DNA from: an uncultured Flavobacteriales bacterium
GTDB lineage: Bacteria; Bacteroidota; Bacteroidia; Flavobacteriales_E; Vicingaceae
DNA: 54,232 nucleotides
Assembly (NCBI GenBank): GCA_913048175.1
Contig: CAJWVX010000004.1
Coordinates: 1 to 54,232, forward strand
Direction of reading: 5' to 3'
Each line of letters starts with the position of its first letter. Positions within the stretch are counted from its first letter, which is position 1. Below are positions 9,232 through 17,351 of this stretch, one piece after another. The position numbers were made by a program, and so were the translations under genes. The notes below the pieces were generated by a model. That model ran no database searches, was not told the origin of the DNA, and saw only the letters and a program-made list of their open reading frames with translations.

Positions 9232-9790
9232 TTATTTATTTCTACAATAATTTGTAGAATCTTTTACCGATTCTATATTAGAATAATCAATATCGTTAAA
9301 ACTTGTTTCGTCTTCCCAGCCAAACATCTTAAAAAAAGGTAACAGTTTAGAATCTTTTATTTGATTTAAAAAATAAACCTCATGCTCTTTCTCTTTAACA
9401 CCCATTTCAAATAAGACCTTGTCATGTTCATTAATCCCAATAGATTGAAAATAATGCATTATTATAAAATATTCGCAAACATTCCCACTTTCTAATCTAC
9501 CTGCAAAAAAATGAGGCATAAATCAAGACAAAACAAAATCCAGAAATTACTCTTCCAATAATATGAAACTGAAATTCATAAAGCTTAGAAATTGGAATAT
9601 CATATTTCTCCATAATAAGAAGTACCTCGCTTCTATGTTCCCATTCATCCTCCTCAATCTGTTTAATTGCAATTTTCTCTAAATTTGTTTTAACAGATCT
9701 TGCGTGACCAATATAAGCAAAGGCAGCAGCTTTTTCAGCTGAGTATGCCTTTTGAAGTAATTTAACAAGTTTTGGATGGTTTAACTTCAT
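9232..9790 (-). pseudogene. Ferritin-like (COQ7-type) diiron protein gene with one frameshift
   Basis: Two overlapping reading frames together make one protein. The first (9790 to 9497) starts MKLNHPKLVKLLQKAY and carries AEKAAAFAY and EEDEWEHRSEV, with an ExxH iron-ligand motif. The second (to 9232) continues FFAGRLESGNVCEYF and carries a second ExxH in KEKEHEVYF. Paired Glu/ExxH repeats are typical of four-helix ferritin-like diiron folds such as COQ7; the exact substrate is unknown. The frames join either by removing one base near 9520 (giving VL-FMPHFFAGRLES) or one T from the run at 9505-9511. Both halves are well conserved, so this is either a very recent mutation or a sequencing error rather than an old pseudogene. 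It is followed by queG after 11 nt. Confidence 0.75.
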
Positions 9791-9808
9791 AATCGTAATT
9801 AAAAAAGA

Positions 9809-10831
9809 TTAAAACAGCTGACCTTGGTCAGGTCCTTTAACCCTACCTAAATGCTTGTAAGCTTTTTCTGTAGCTTCTCTACCTCTAGGTGTCCGCATTA
9901 AAAACCCTTCTTTAATTAAAAAAGGTTCATATACTTCCTCTATAGTTCCTGCTTGTTCGGATACTGCTGTTGAAATTGTAGTTAAACCAACTGGTCCACC
10001 TTTAAACTTATCTATAATTGCTAAAAGAATACGGTTATCCATATCATCTAACCCATTTTGATCTACATTTAAGGCGTCTAAACCAAAAAGGGCAATATCT
10101 ATATCAATTCTCCCATCTCCCTTAACCTGAGCAAAATCTCTTACTCTGCGTAGCAATGAGTTTGTTATACGAGGCGTACCTCTACTTCTTCTAGAAATTT
10201 CATCAGCAGCACTAGAATCTATACCAACATTTAAGATGTTAGCAGAGCGTTTAATAATTGTGGCTAATAACTTCGCATCATAATACTCTAATCTAGAAGT
10301 TATTCCGAAACGAGCTCTAAGTGGTGAAGTCAATAACCCTGTTCTAGTTGTTGCACCAATTAAGGTAAATGGATTTAATTCAATCTCTACACTTCTTGCA
10401 TTTGGACCAGAATCGATTAAAATATCTATTTTATAATCTTCCATTGCAGAATATAAATACTCTTCAATAACAGGCGTTAATCGATGAATTTCATCAATAA
10501 ATAATACATCTCCCTGTTCTAAGTTCGTAAGAAGTCCTGCCAAATCACCTGGCTTTTCTAAAACTGGACCTGAAGTAACTTTAAAACCAACATTAAGCTC
10601 ATTCGCAATAATATGTGCTAATGTAGTTTTACCTAATCCAGGAGGTCCATGAAGCAATACATGATCTAAAGCCTCACCTCTTTGTTCAGCTGCTTTAACA
10701 AACACCTTTAAATTTTCAATAACTTTAAATTGACCAGTAAAATCATCAAACGAAAGTGGTCTTAACACCTTCTCTATTTCTCTTTCAGTAGAATTTACAT
10801 TCTCGTTATCTGCATCAAGGTATTCATTCAT
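9809..10831 (-). CDS. ruvB: Holliday junction branch migration helicase RuvB
   Basis: A 340-residue AAA+ ATPase that drives branch migration of Holliday junctions with RuvA and hands them to RuvC. Walker A is [13 protein letters not shown] (about residues 64-76), Walker B is DEIH, and sensor I is in [12 protein letters not shown]. The C-terminal winged helix ends [17 protein letters not shown], which binds DNA. The length is normal. Neither ruvA nor ruvC is adjacent, as often in Bacteroidota. It lies 18 nt upstream of the ferritin-like gene and about 57 nt after the beta-barrel gene. The candidate promoter box ends only 4 nt before the ATG, which raises the possibility of a leaderless message. 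Confidence 0.97.
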   Translation of the reverse strand: MNEYLDADNENVNSTEREIEKVLRPLSFDDFTGQFKVIENLKVFVKAAEQRGEALDHVLLHGPPGLGKTTLAHIIANELNVGFKVTSGPVLEKPGDLAGLLTNLEQGDVLFIDEIHRLTPVIEEYLYSAMEDYKIDILIDSGPNARSVEIELNPFTLIGATTRTGLLTSPLRARFGITSRLEYYDAKLLATIIKRSANILNVGIDSSAADEISRRSRGTPRITNSLLRRVRDFAQVKGDGRIDIDIALFGLDALNVDQNGLDDMDNRILLAIIDKFKGGPVGLTTISTAVSEQAGTIEEVYEPFLIKEGFLMRTPRGREATEKAYKHLGRVKGPDQGQLF

Positions 10832-10835
10832 AAAT

Positions 10836-10843
10836 CAAAGGTA
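10836..10843 (-). promoter_or_regulatory. Candidate -7 box of ruvB, very close to the start codon
   Basis: TACCTTTG on the minus strand matches TAnnTTTG exactly and ends 4 nt before the ruvB ATG. No good -33 TTTG was seen at 19-21 nt. If used, transcription would start at or next to the start codon. Confidence 0.3.
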
Positions 10844-10888
10844 GCTTTTTTTGGCTTTACAACGTTAAACTCTAAATGTCAAAAATCA

Positions 10889-11551
10889 TTAATCAATCTT
10901 GAATTCTTTCCCAGTAATAGTTCTTACAATTTCACCTAAATAGACTTTAAGCTTAATTACATATTCTGGTGATGAAAATTGCTCTTTTATCACCGACTCT
11001 TTGTAATAAACCAATCTATATCCAACCCCTGTTCCTATACCAACCCATCGAACTATCTTATAATCAATTAACATTGCTGGTTCATAAGATAGAACTGTAC
11101 TTTTTTGAAGCTGAATCTTTTTCCCTTCAAAATTTGTAAACCGATAGTTTGCTGATCCAAAGCCTAATTGAGTTGATAAACTAAATTCCCAACGTTTTGA
11201 ATTATGAAAAACATATTCAAGGTATGGTGAAAAATAAAAGTATTCCAAATCAACAGGAACTTCCTCACCACTTATATTAGTAGTTGTTGTTTCTATAGGA
11301 ACCAACATCTGATTAATTCCTAAACCAACTTTAAATTTCCTTCGAAAATTTAATCCAACTTTTACTCCAACCGTTTTAAGAGTGTTATCACGAATAAATG
11401 AAAATCGATTATCAAATTTGACATCTAATTTTGGTTTAGAGTTAAAACTTTTACTAAATTCTTGTTCAAATAACAAATCCTTTTTTTGTAGTTCTTGACA
11501 AATAAAAGGGTTGAAATAAAAAAAAAGAAAACCAAAACATAGAAATCTCAT
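10889..11551 (-). CDS. Predicted outer-membrane beta-barrel protein, unknown function
   Basis: A 220-residue protein that I do not recognise beyond its fold class. A hydrophobic signal segment (MRFLCFGFLFFYFNPFIC) is followed by repeated short amphipathic strands such as KVGLNFRRKFKVGLGINQML and EYFYFSPYLEYVFHN, with a late GIGTGVGYRLVYY strand. This looks like a small 8-10-stranded barrel. It begins 5 nt after the stop of the small CxxC membrane protein gene, so it probably shares that transcript, which also follows the SCO gene. There is no evidence that it takes part in respiration. Confidence 0.65.
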   Translation of the reverse strand: MRFLCFGFLFFYFNPFICQELQKKDLLFEQEFSKSFNSKPKLDVKFDNRFSFIRDNTLKTVGVKVGLNFRRKFKVGLGINQMLVPIETTTTNISGEEVPVDLEYFYFSPYLEYVFHNSKRWEFSLSTQLGFGSANYRFTNFEGKKIQLQKSTVLSYEPAMLIDYKIVRWVGIGTGVGYRLVYYKESVIKEQFSSPEYVIKLKVYLGEIVRTITGKEFKID

Positions 11552-11556
11552 GCAAA

Positions 11557-11799
11557 TTAAACTTCCTCAGGTTTTTGATTGCTTTTATAGTGTTTATAAA
11601 TAAAATATCCTACTGTACCAATAAGAATATAAGGAATAAACATTAAATAAATAATACCATTATTAATTCCTGCACCAGCGGTTCCACCATTTTGCATGTT
11701 GGATTCTAAAACAGCTTTACACATTGCGCATTGCCCAAATAAAGAAAGTTTAATAAAAACTAATAAGAAGAATAATGTTATTTTATGGAAAGAAATCAT
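11557..11799 (-). CDS. Small membrane protein with CAMC motif next to SCO
   Basis: An 80-residue protein (an 87-residue form from 11820 is possible). After a signal-like hydrophobic segment (ISFHKITLFFLLVFIKLSLFG) comes QCAMCKAVLESN, a CxxC placed right at the exported side, then a Gly/Asn-rich linker and one transmembrane helix (IIYLMFIPYILIGTVGYFIY) with a basic cytosolic tail. It is in line with the SCO gene, 38 nt downstream from its stop when counted to 11799. Similar short CxMC proteins occur beside oxidase genes in Bacteroidota as I recall. A copper- or thiol-handling role in oxidase assembly is inference only. Confidence 0.7.
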   Translation of the reverse strand: MISFHKITLFFLLVFIKLSLFGQCAMCKAVLESNMQNGGTAGAGINNGIIYLMFIPYILIGTVGYFIYKHYKSNQKPEEV

Positions 11800-11837
11800 A
11801 GAGTTAAAATTACGAATCAAATTAATAAGAATTACAT

Positions 11838-12545
11838 CTATTTACGCTGCTCTACTTTATTTTTGTATTGTCCTTTTAAAGGAACAATTTCTTCTTTATA
11901 AAGTATATCAATAGCATCAGTTAATTTCTCTTTAATTTCTTTGTGTATGGTTCCATCAAAAATACCTCGAATATGTGCATTCTTATCAATCAACAAAAAG
12001 TATTGAGAATGTAAAAATCCACCAGGGGCAATTTCATCTTTATCTGCATTTACAAAGAACCCTTTAAAAGCAATGTCATAGATGTCCTCTTTTTTTCCTG
12101 TTAAGAAATCCCAATTACTATTATCTGCATGAACCATTTCTGAATAAGCTTTTAAAACCTCTACAGTATCATGTTCAGGATTTACTGTGATTGATATAAA
12201 TCTTAAGTTTTTCCTATCATCAAATTTCTTTTGAACGTAAACCATGTTAGTTGTCATTTTAGGACAAATAGTAGGGCATGTGGTAAAGAAAAAATCAGCA
12301 ATATAAACACTACCTAATAAATCATCACGAGATACTTTAATGCCATCTTGGTTTGTAAATTCAAAATAAGGAATCTGGTGATATAGTGTATCAAAACCTC
12401 CTGAGTCATTTGCTACAGGCTCTTTAGGACCAATATAAGGTAATTTAGAATAATTATGATCACCTGTATACAACATCAAATAAAAAAATGATGGTAATAA
12501 TAAAATTGCAACTAGAAATAATATTTTTTTAATCTTTGATGACAT
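11838..12545 (-). CDS. SCO1/SenC family copper chaperone
   Basis: A 235-residue membrane-anchored thioredoxin-fold protein that delivers copper to, or reduces, the CuA site of cytochrome oxidase subunit II. An N-terminal membrane helix (IKKILFLVAILLLPSFFYLML) is followed by the exported domain with the metal-binding CPTICPKM (CxxxC) and the distal His of FLHSQYFLLIDKN. I chose the ATG at 12545, because an upstream start at 12572 would lie inside the terminator hairpin. The gene follows the cox operon after that hairpin, so it is either read through or separately started. Its position right behind the oxidase genes supports the assembly role. Confidence 0.92.
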   Translation of the reverse strand: MSSKIKKILFLVAILLLPSFFYLMLYTGDHNYSKLPYIGPKEPVANDSGGFDTLYHQIPYFEFTNQDGIKVSRDDLLGSVYIADFFFTTCPTICPKMTTNMVYVQKKFDDRKNLRFISITVNPEHDTVEVLKAYSEMVHADNSNWDFLTGKKEDIYDIAFKGFFVNADKDEIAPGGFLHSQYFLLIDKNAHIRGIFDGTIHKEIKEKLTDAIDILYKEEIVPLKGQYKNKVEQRK

Positions 12546-12560
12546 AATATACAAGATATA

Positions 12561-12587
12561 AAAAAAGACCACATGCTATGTGGTCTT
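12561..12587 (-). terminator. Intrinsic terminator at the end of the act-cox operon
   Basis: A perfect 10-bp stem (12565-12574 with 12578-12587), a 3-nt loop and, on the minus strand, a run of seven T. It lies 18 nt after the stop of the subunit IV gene and 16 nt before the SCO start codon, so SCO expression needs read-through or a promoter within the hairpin region. Confidence 0.85.
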
Positions 12588-12605
12588 CAAATGAATTAAA
12601 CAACT

Positions 12606-12965
12606 CTAAAATAATTTATCCATAAATTCCGAGTAGGTAGCTTCTGTAACTATCATATAAATAAGGTAAACACCTAAAAATATGTAAGGAACAATAATAG
12701 TATTTTGTAACGATGTTTTTTCATGTTTAAGGTGCATATAATAAGCTACAATGAAATAAGCTTTAGCTAAAGTTAAAATAATAAAAGTCATTTTAACTGA
12801 CAACCAAGCAATACCGATTTCTTTCCATATTAAACCTAAAGTAACCTCTACAGCAGTAATAGCAAGAAGTACCCAAAACATATTCCAAATCATTTTACGG
12901 ATTTTTATACCTTCTTCTTTGGAATGATGTGCTGCGTACTTATACGGTTCGTTTGAATGTTCCAT
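12606..12965 (-). CDS. Cytochrome c oxidase subunit IV (prokaryotic type)
   Basis: A 119-residue inner-membrane protein with three predicted helices: MIWNMFWVLLAITAVEVTLG, SVKMTFIILTLAKAYFIVAYYM and IIVPYIFLGVYLIYMIVTEA. The YFIVAYYMHLKHE segment is typical of the COX4_pro/CyoD-like small subunit that stabilises the oxidase. It is the last gene of the act-cox operon, 24 nt after subunit III, with a strong terminator behind it. The N-terminal part is soluble and rich in His and Lys. Confidence 0.9.
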   Translation of the reverse strand: MEHSNEPYKYAAHHSKEEGIKIRKMIWNMFWVLLAITAVEVTLGLIWKEIGIAWLSVKMTFIILTLAKAYFIVAYYMHLKHEKTSLQNTIIVPYIFLGVYLIYMIVTEATYSEFMDKLF

Positions 12966-12989
12966 AATAATTTTTTAAAATATTAATAA

Positions 12990-13865
12990 TTATACTAAGT
13001 AGAAGAAAGTGAATACAAATACCCATACTAAATCAACAAAATGCCAATATAACCCGACTTTTTCTACCATTTCATAATGGCCTCTTTTTTCATAAGTTCC
13101 CATTAATACATTAACGAAAACAATAAAATTTAAAATCACTCCACTAAATACGTGAGTTCCATGAAACCCAGTTATAAAAAAGAAGAAATCTGCAAACAAA
13201 GGATGACCATATTCATTGTGAGTTAAATTAGCCCCATATACAGCTTCCCCATTAGCTAAAACATTTTTTAATTCATCACCTGTTAGCGTTAAATATTCCG
13301 AAGTAATATCACCAGCTACAGATCTCCAAGGTAACATTAAGACATCTTTAGAATCATTAACCCATCGGCCAATAATACCTTGAGTTTGTTCTACAGAACC
13401 ATTAGGTAAAGTGTAAGTTCCTATTCCTAATTCAAATGCACCTAATTCAGTTCCATGAATAAAATGGTACCATTCCCAAGCTTGAGAGCCAACAAATATT
13501 AAACCACCGATAACCGTCCAGAACATCCATTTAACAACTGCATTTTTATCCATTCTTTGGCCAGCTTCTACAGCTAATACCATAGTTACTGAACTCATAA
13601 TTAAAATAAAAGTCATCATTGCTACGTAAAGCAATGGTTGATGACTATGGATAAAAGGAAAGTGTGTAAACACATTTTCAGCTGTTGGCCATATTGCATT
13701 ATAATCATGACGATAAAAACCGTAGGCTGCTAAAAATCCAGTAAAAGATAAAGCATCCGACATGAGGAAAAACCACATCATTAATTTTCCATAACCGGCA
13801 CCAAAGGGAGAATTATTATCTCCTGCCCAGGTTGTTTTACTATCTACTACTTCTGTCTGAGACAT
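12990..13865 (-). CDS. Cytochrome c oxidase subunit III
   Basis: A 291-residue integral membrane protein of the heme-copper oxidase subunit III family, the non-catalytic core subunit that stabilises proton uptake. Helices include YGKLMMWFFLMSDALSFTGF, LYVAMMTFILIMSSVTMVLA and the characteristic FFFITGFHGTHVFSGVILN, then VEKVGLYWHFVDLVWVFVF near the C-terminus, all hallmarks of the family. An insertion of about 60 residues between helices (GTELGAFELG to GAN) is longer than in mitochondrial forms. It lies 12 nt after the shorter subunit III-like gene; the operon therefore has two members of this family. Confidence 0.93.
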   Translation of the reverse strand: MSQTEVVDSKTTWAGDNNSPFGAGYGKLMMWFFLMSDALSFTGFLAAYGFYRHDYNAIWPTAENVFTHFPFIHSHQPLLYVAMMTFILIMSSVTMVLAVEAGQRMDKNAVVKWMFWTVIGGLIFVGSQAWEWYHFIHGTELGAFELGIGTYTLPNGSVEQTQGIIGRWVNDSKDVLMLPWRSVAGDITSEYLTLTGDELKNVLANGEAVYGANLTHNEYGHPLFADFFFFITGFHGTHVFSGVILNFIVFVNVLMGTYEKRGHYEMVEKVGLYWHFVDLVWVFVFTFFYLV

Positions 13866-13877
13866 ATTTATTAAATT

Positions 13878-14471
13878 TTATGCTATTGAATATCTTAAAA
13901 AAAAGAACAAGTAAACCCAAAGTCCACCTAAGAAATGCCAGTAAGTTAGACTTACTTGATACCCCACAGAATCATCTGAATTATATCTTTTTTTAACTGT
14001 TTTAACTAATACAACTATTAAACTTATTAATCCACCTATTAAGTGCGCAATATGTAATCCTGTTATTAAATATAAAAATGAACTCTCTTGAGTACTCTCT
14101 TTACCTGTTAAATAAAAACCATTATCATGCAAGGTTACCCATCCCATATATTGTGTGAAAACAAATGATAATCCTAAAATTAATGTTAAGACAACACTAA
14201 TTTTAGCCAAACCATAATTTTCCTTTTTAATAGCTATTAAACCAAAGTGAAAAACAAAACTACTTACTATAATTATATACGTACTTATAGTAAAGCCAAT
14301 TGGCATTGGGATAGGTATAAAACTACCTCCACCTTGACTTACAATAACTGCGCTAGTCATTCCTCCAAAAAACATAACGATACTAACCAAAGCAATCCAT
14401 AGCAATGGTTTAGAGTTTTTTCTCTTTAGTTCATCTTTGTAATGTGAATTATTTGAAACTATTGTTGCCAT
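13878..14471 (-). CDS. Second, shorter oxidase subunit III-like protein
   Basis: A 197-residue membrane protein with five predicted helices. GLHIAHLIGGLISLIVVLV and SLTYWHFLGGLWVYLFFFLRYS match the His-containing helices of heme-copper oxidase subunit III, but the protein has only five helices, like CyoC/CtaE short forms. The N-terminal 20 residues are basic and cytosolic. It lies between subunit I (61 nt upstream) and the longer subunit III (12 nt downstream). Tandem subunit III genes are usual in Bacteroidota operons of this kind; whether both sit in one enzyme is not shown by the sequence. Confidence 0.88.
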   Translation of the reverse strand: MATIVSNNSHYKDELKRKNSKPLLWIALVSIVMFFGGMTSAVIVSQGGGSFIPIPMPIGFTISTYIIIVSSFVFHFGLIAIKKENYGLAKISVVLTLILGLSFVFTQYMGWVTLHDNGFYLTGKESTQESSFLYLITGLHIAHLIGGLISLIVVLVKTVKKRYNSDDSVGYQVSLTYWHFLGGLWVYLFFFLRYSIA

Positions 14472-14532
14472 TTATTCTATTAAATCATTTAATAACACTT
14501 AAAATATCTCACTGAGACACATGTTTTTTTGA

Positions 14533-16308
14533 TTAATGTTCTCCTCCGTCTTTTTCATTATCTCCTAAAGGAGTTGTTTGAGGAATAAAATCTTCTCCAT
14601 AAACAAATTCACCATTAGCATCAACTTTGCTATAATCATAAGGCCATCTGTGTACTGTTGGAATGTCACCATACCAGTTTCCATGAAAATGCTCGACAGG
14701 TGTAGTCCATTCTAATGTATTTGATTTCCATGGATTCATTGGTGCTTTTGGCCCTCTAAATGCACTATAAACAAAATTAAAGAAGAAAACCAATTGACCA
14801 ATCATTGCCGCAATTGCAAAGACACTAATCAATTCATTAATATCTACCATATTCTCAAACATTGGAAATTCAGAGAAAGTATAATACCTTCTAGGAACGC
14901 CAGCAAGCCCTAAGAAATGCATAGGAAAAAATACTCCATAAGATGAAACAATTGTGATCCAAAAATGGAGAGATCCTAATTTATTGTTAATCATTCTTCC
15001 AAACAATTTAGGAAACCAGTGATAAACACCGGCAAACATTCCAAATATTGCGGATAATCCCATTACAATATGGAAGTGACCAATTACAAAATAGGTATCA
15101 TGAACATTAATATCTAAAGCGCTATTTCCAAGAACTAATCCGGTAACACCACCAGTAATAAAAGTAGAAACCAAACCAATACTAAACAATGTAGCAGGCG
15201 TAAACTTGATATTACCCTTCCAAAGGGTTGTTAAATAATTAAATACTTTTACTGCAGAAGGAATAGCAATTAATAGGGTTGTAAAAGTAAATACAGAACC
15301 TAAAAAAGGATTCATTCCTGTTAAGAACATGTGATGTCCCCATACAATAAAAGATAGAAAGGAAATAGCCATCATAGAACCTATCATTGCTCTATATCCA
15401 AAAATAGGCTTTCTTGTCATTGTAGAAATTACCTCTGATGTAATACCTAAAGCAGGTAACAAAACAATGTATACTTCAGGGTGTCCTAAAAACCAAAATA
15501 AGTGCTCAAATAAAATTGGACTACCACCAGTATGATCTAATACTTGACCTCCAATATAAATATCAGATAAGAAAAAACTTGTACCAAAGCTTCTATCAAA
15601 TGTTAGAAGTAAAGCTGCAGATAAAAGAACAGGAAAAGATAAAACACCTAAAATAGCCGTTAAGAAGAATGCCCAAATAGTTAAAGGTAATCTAGTCATA
15701 GACATCCCCTTAGTTCGCATATTTAAAACTGTAACAATATAATTTAAACTTCCTATTAGAGAGGATACAATAAATATAGACATTGCAATTAACCACAAAG
15801 TCATCCCTGCACCTGAACCAGGTATTGCTTGTGGTAAAGCACTTAATGGCGGATAAATTGTCCAGCCAGCTGAAGCTGCTCCACCCTCTACAAATAAAGA
15901 ACATAACATTATAACTGAAGAGATAAAAAAGAACCAATAAGACAACATATTCATGAAACCAGAAGCCATATCTCTTGCCCCAATTTGTAGTGGTATTAAT
16001 AGGTTACTAAATGTCCCACTTAATCCTGCAGTTAGTAAGAAAAAAACCATTATAGTACCATGCATAGTTACCAATGATAAATATTTATCAGGAGCCATAA
16101 CACCATCTTCTTGCCAGCTACCCATAAGTAACTCTACCACTTCAAAACTTTCTCCAGGCCAACCTAACTGAAGTCTAAATAAAGTAGACATAATTAACCC
16201 AACAAATCCCATTAAAAAACCAGTTATTAAAAACTGTTTAGAGATCATTTTATGATCTGTGGAAAATATGTACGTAAATAAAAAATCTTTTGTATGATGT
16301 GTGCTCAT
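14533..16308 (-). CDS. Cytochrome c oxidase subunit I
   Basis: A 591-residue catalytic subunit holding heme a, heme a3 and CuB, where O2 is reduced to water with proton pumping. Visible ligands and motifs: LVTMHGTIMVFFL (heme a His), HPEVYIVLLPALG (CuB His with the cross-linked Tyr), WGHHMFLTG (two CuB His) and HDTYFVIGHFHIVMG (the His pair for both hemes). Twelve helices are expected and the hydrophobic pattern agrees. HPEVYIVLLP with the conserved Tyr points to an A-type oxidase with a K-channel, not a cbb3 type. It is 39 nt after subunit II and 61 nt before the short subunit III gene. The C-terminal tail of about 60 residues is hydrophilic. Confidence 0.97.
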   Translation of the reverse strand: MSTHHTKDFLFTYIFSTDHKMISKQFLITGFLMGFVGLIMSTLFRLQLGWPGESFEVVELLMGSWQEDGVMAPDKYLSLVTMHGTIMVFFLLTAGLSGTFSNLLIPLQIGARDMASGFMNMLSYWFFFISSVIMLCSLFVEGGAASAGWTIYPPLSALPQAIPGSGAGMTLWLIAMSIFIVSSLIGSLNYIVTVLNMRTKGMSMTRLPLTIWAFFLTAILGVLSFPVLLSAALLLTFDRSFGTSFFLSDIYIGGQVLDHTGGSPILFEHLFWFLGHPEVYIVLLPALGITSEVISTMTRKPIFGYRAMIGSMMAISFLSFIVWGHHMFLTGMNPFLGSVFTFTTLLIAIPSAVKVFNYLTTLWKGNIKFTPATLFSIGLVSTFITGGVTGLVLGNSALDINVHDTYFVIGHFHIVMGLSAIFGMFAGVYHWFPKLFGRMINNKLGSLHFWITIVSSYGVFFPMHFLGLAGVPRRYYTFSEFPMFENMVDINELISVFAIAAMIGQLVFFFNFVYSAFRGPKAPMNPWKSNTLEWTTPVEHFHGNWYGDIPTVHRWPYDYSKVDANGEFVYGEDFIPQTTPLGDNEKDGGEH

Positions 16309-16347
16309 TCTTATCTTATTAAGTAATGTTCTTAATTCTTTTAGTTT

Positions 16348-17313
16348 CTAAATTCCTTTTTGTTCTGCTAACCAATTATCATAATCTTGTTGGCTTTCAA
16401 CAATAATATCCATTTGCATATTATAATGTGCTGCTCCACAAATTTTATTACATAATAAAATATAATTAAAATCTTCATTATTAGTTAGTGCTTTCATCTC
16501 TTTTGTAGTTTTAGTAGGTACAAAATTAAATTGAGTAACCACACCAGGAACACAATTCATTTGAGATCTAAAATGAGGAAAATAAGCACTATGAATAACA
16601 TCTAATGATCTAAACACAAATTGAACTGGAACTCCTACTGGCAAATGAAATTCTCCTTTAGCTAACTTATCATCTTTAGAATTAACGTCATTCGTGTCAA
16701 CTCCTGTACCGTTTACACCTCCAATAAGAGTGACATGAGATCTACCTAATTTTTTATCAGCCCCTGCATACCTTGCTGTCCAGTTAAATTGTTGACCAGT
16801 TAATTCTATCAACACATGTTCCGCTTCTTCAGCAATAGGTGTAGTAATTTGATTCCAACTACTTAATCCCATCAATATTAATACTGTTAATACTAAAGAA
16901 GGAGCAATTGTCCAAATCATCTCAAGTTTGTTACTGTGTGAAAAGAATAATGCTTTTCTTTTCGGATCATAAGAATACTTGTAAGAAAAAAAGAATAATA
17001 AACCATTAGTTAATATAAATACAGGAGTGATAACCCAAAAAGTTAACGCCATTAGAAAATCAGTTGCGACTCCATGTTCAGAAGCTGAAACAGGCAATAA
17101 ACGATCTCCCCAAGCAAAGATTTGCCAAGCGAAAAACCCCATAAAAACAAAGAAAAACAATAATAACATAGCACCTTGTGCTTTATTTTCTTCCTGAGTT
17201 AATTCATAGATTAACTCCCCTTTACTCTTAGCTCTTAGCTCAGCCAACTTCAGTAATTGTGATGCTGTTATCACCACTAATATTGCTGCTATTACTACTA
17301 TTATAGTCATCAT
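16348..17313 (-). CDS. Cytochrome c oxidase subunit II with CuA site
   Basis: A 321-residue subunit that takes electrons from cytochrome c or directly from alternative complex III through the binuclear CuA centre. An extra N-terminal helix (MMTIIVVIAAILVVITASQLL) precedes the two standard subunit II helices (LLLFFFVFMGFFAWQIFAW and FWVITPVFILTNGLLFFF). The periplasmic cupredoxin domain shows the first CuA His in SAYFPHFRSQMN and the loop CNKICGAAHYNM (Cys288, Cys292, His296, Met299). No C-terminal heme domain is fused, so this is not a caa3-type subunit II; the electron donor may be the monoheme domains of ActA or ActE. It lies 38 nt after actF in the same operon. Confidence 0.95.
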   Translation of the reverse strand: MMTIIVVIAAILVVITASQLLKLAELRAKSKGELIYELTQEENKAQGAMLLLFFFVFMGFFAWQIFAWGDRLLPVSASEHGVATDFLMALTFWVITPVFILTNGLLFFFSYKYSYDPKRKALFFSHSNKLEMIWTIAPSLVLTVLILMGLSSWNQITTPIAEEAEHVLIELTGQQFNWTARYAGADKKLGRSHVTLIGGVNGTGVDTNDVNSKDDKLAKGEFHLPVGVPVQFVFRSLDVIHSAYFPHFRSQMNCVPGVVTQFNFVPTKTTKEMKALTNNEDFNYILLCNKICGAAHYNMQMDIIVESQQDYDNWLAEQKGI

Positions 17314-17351
17314 AATTATAAGACTTACTTTATTATTATTCTATTTTTTTA

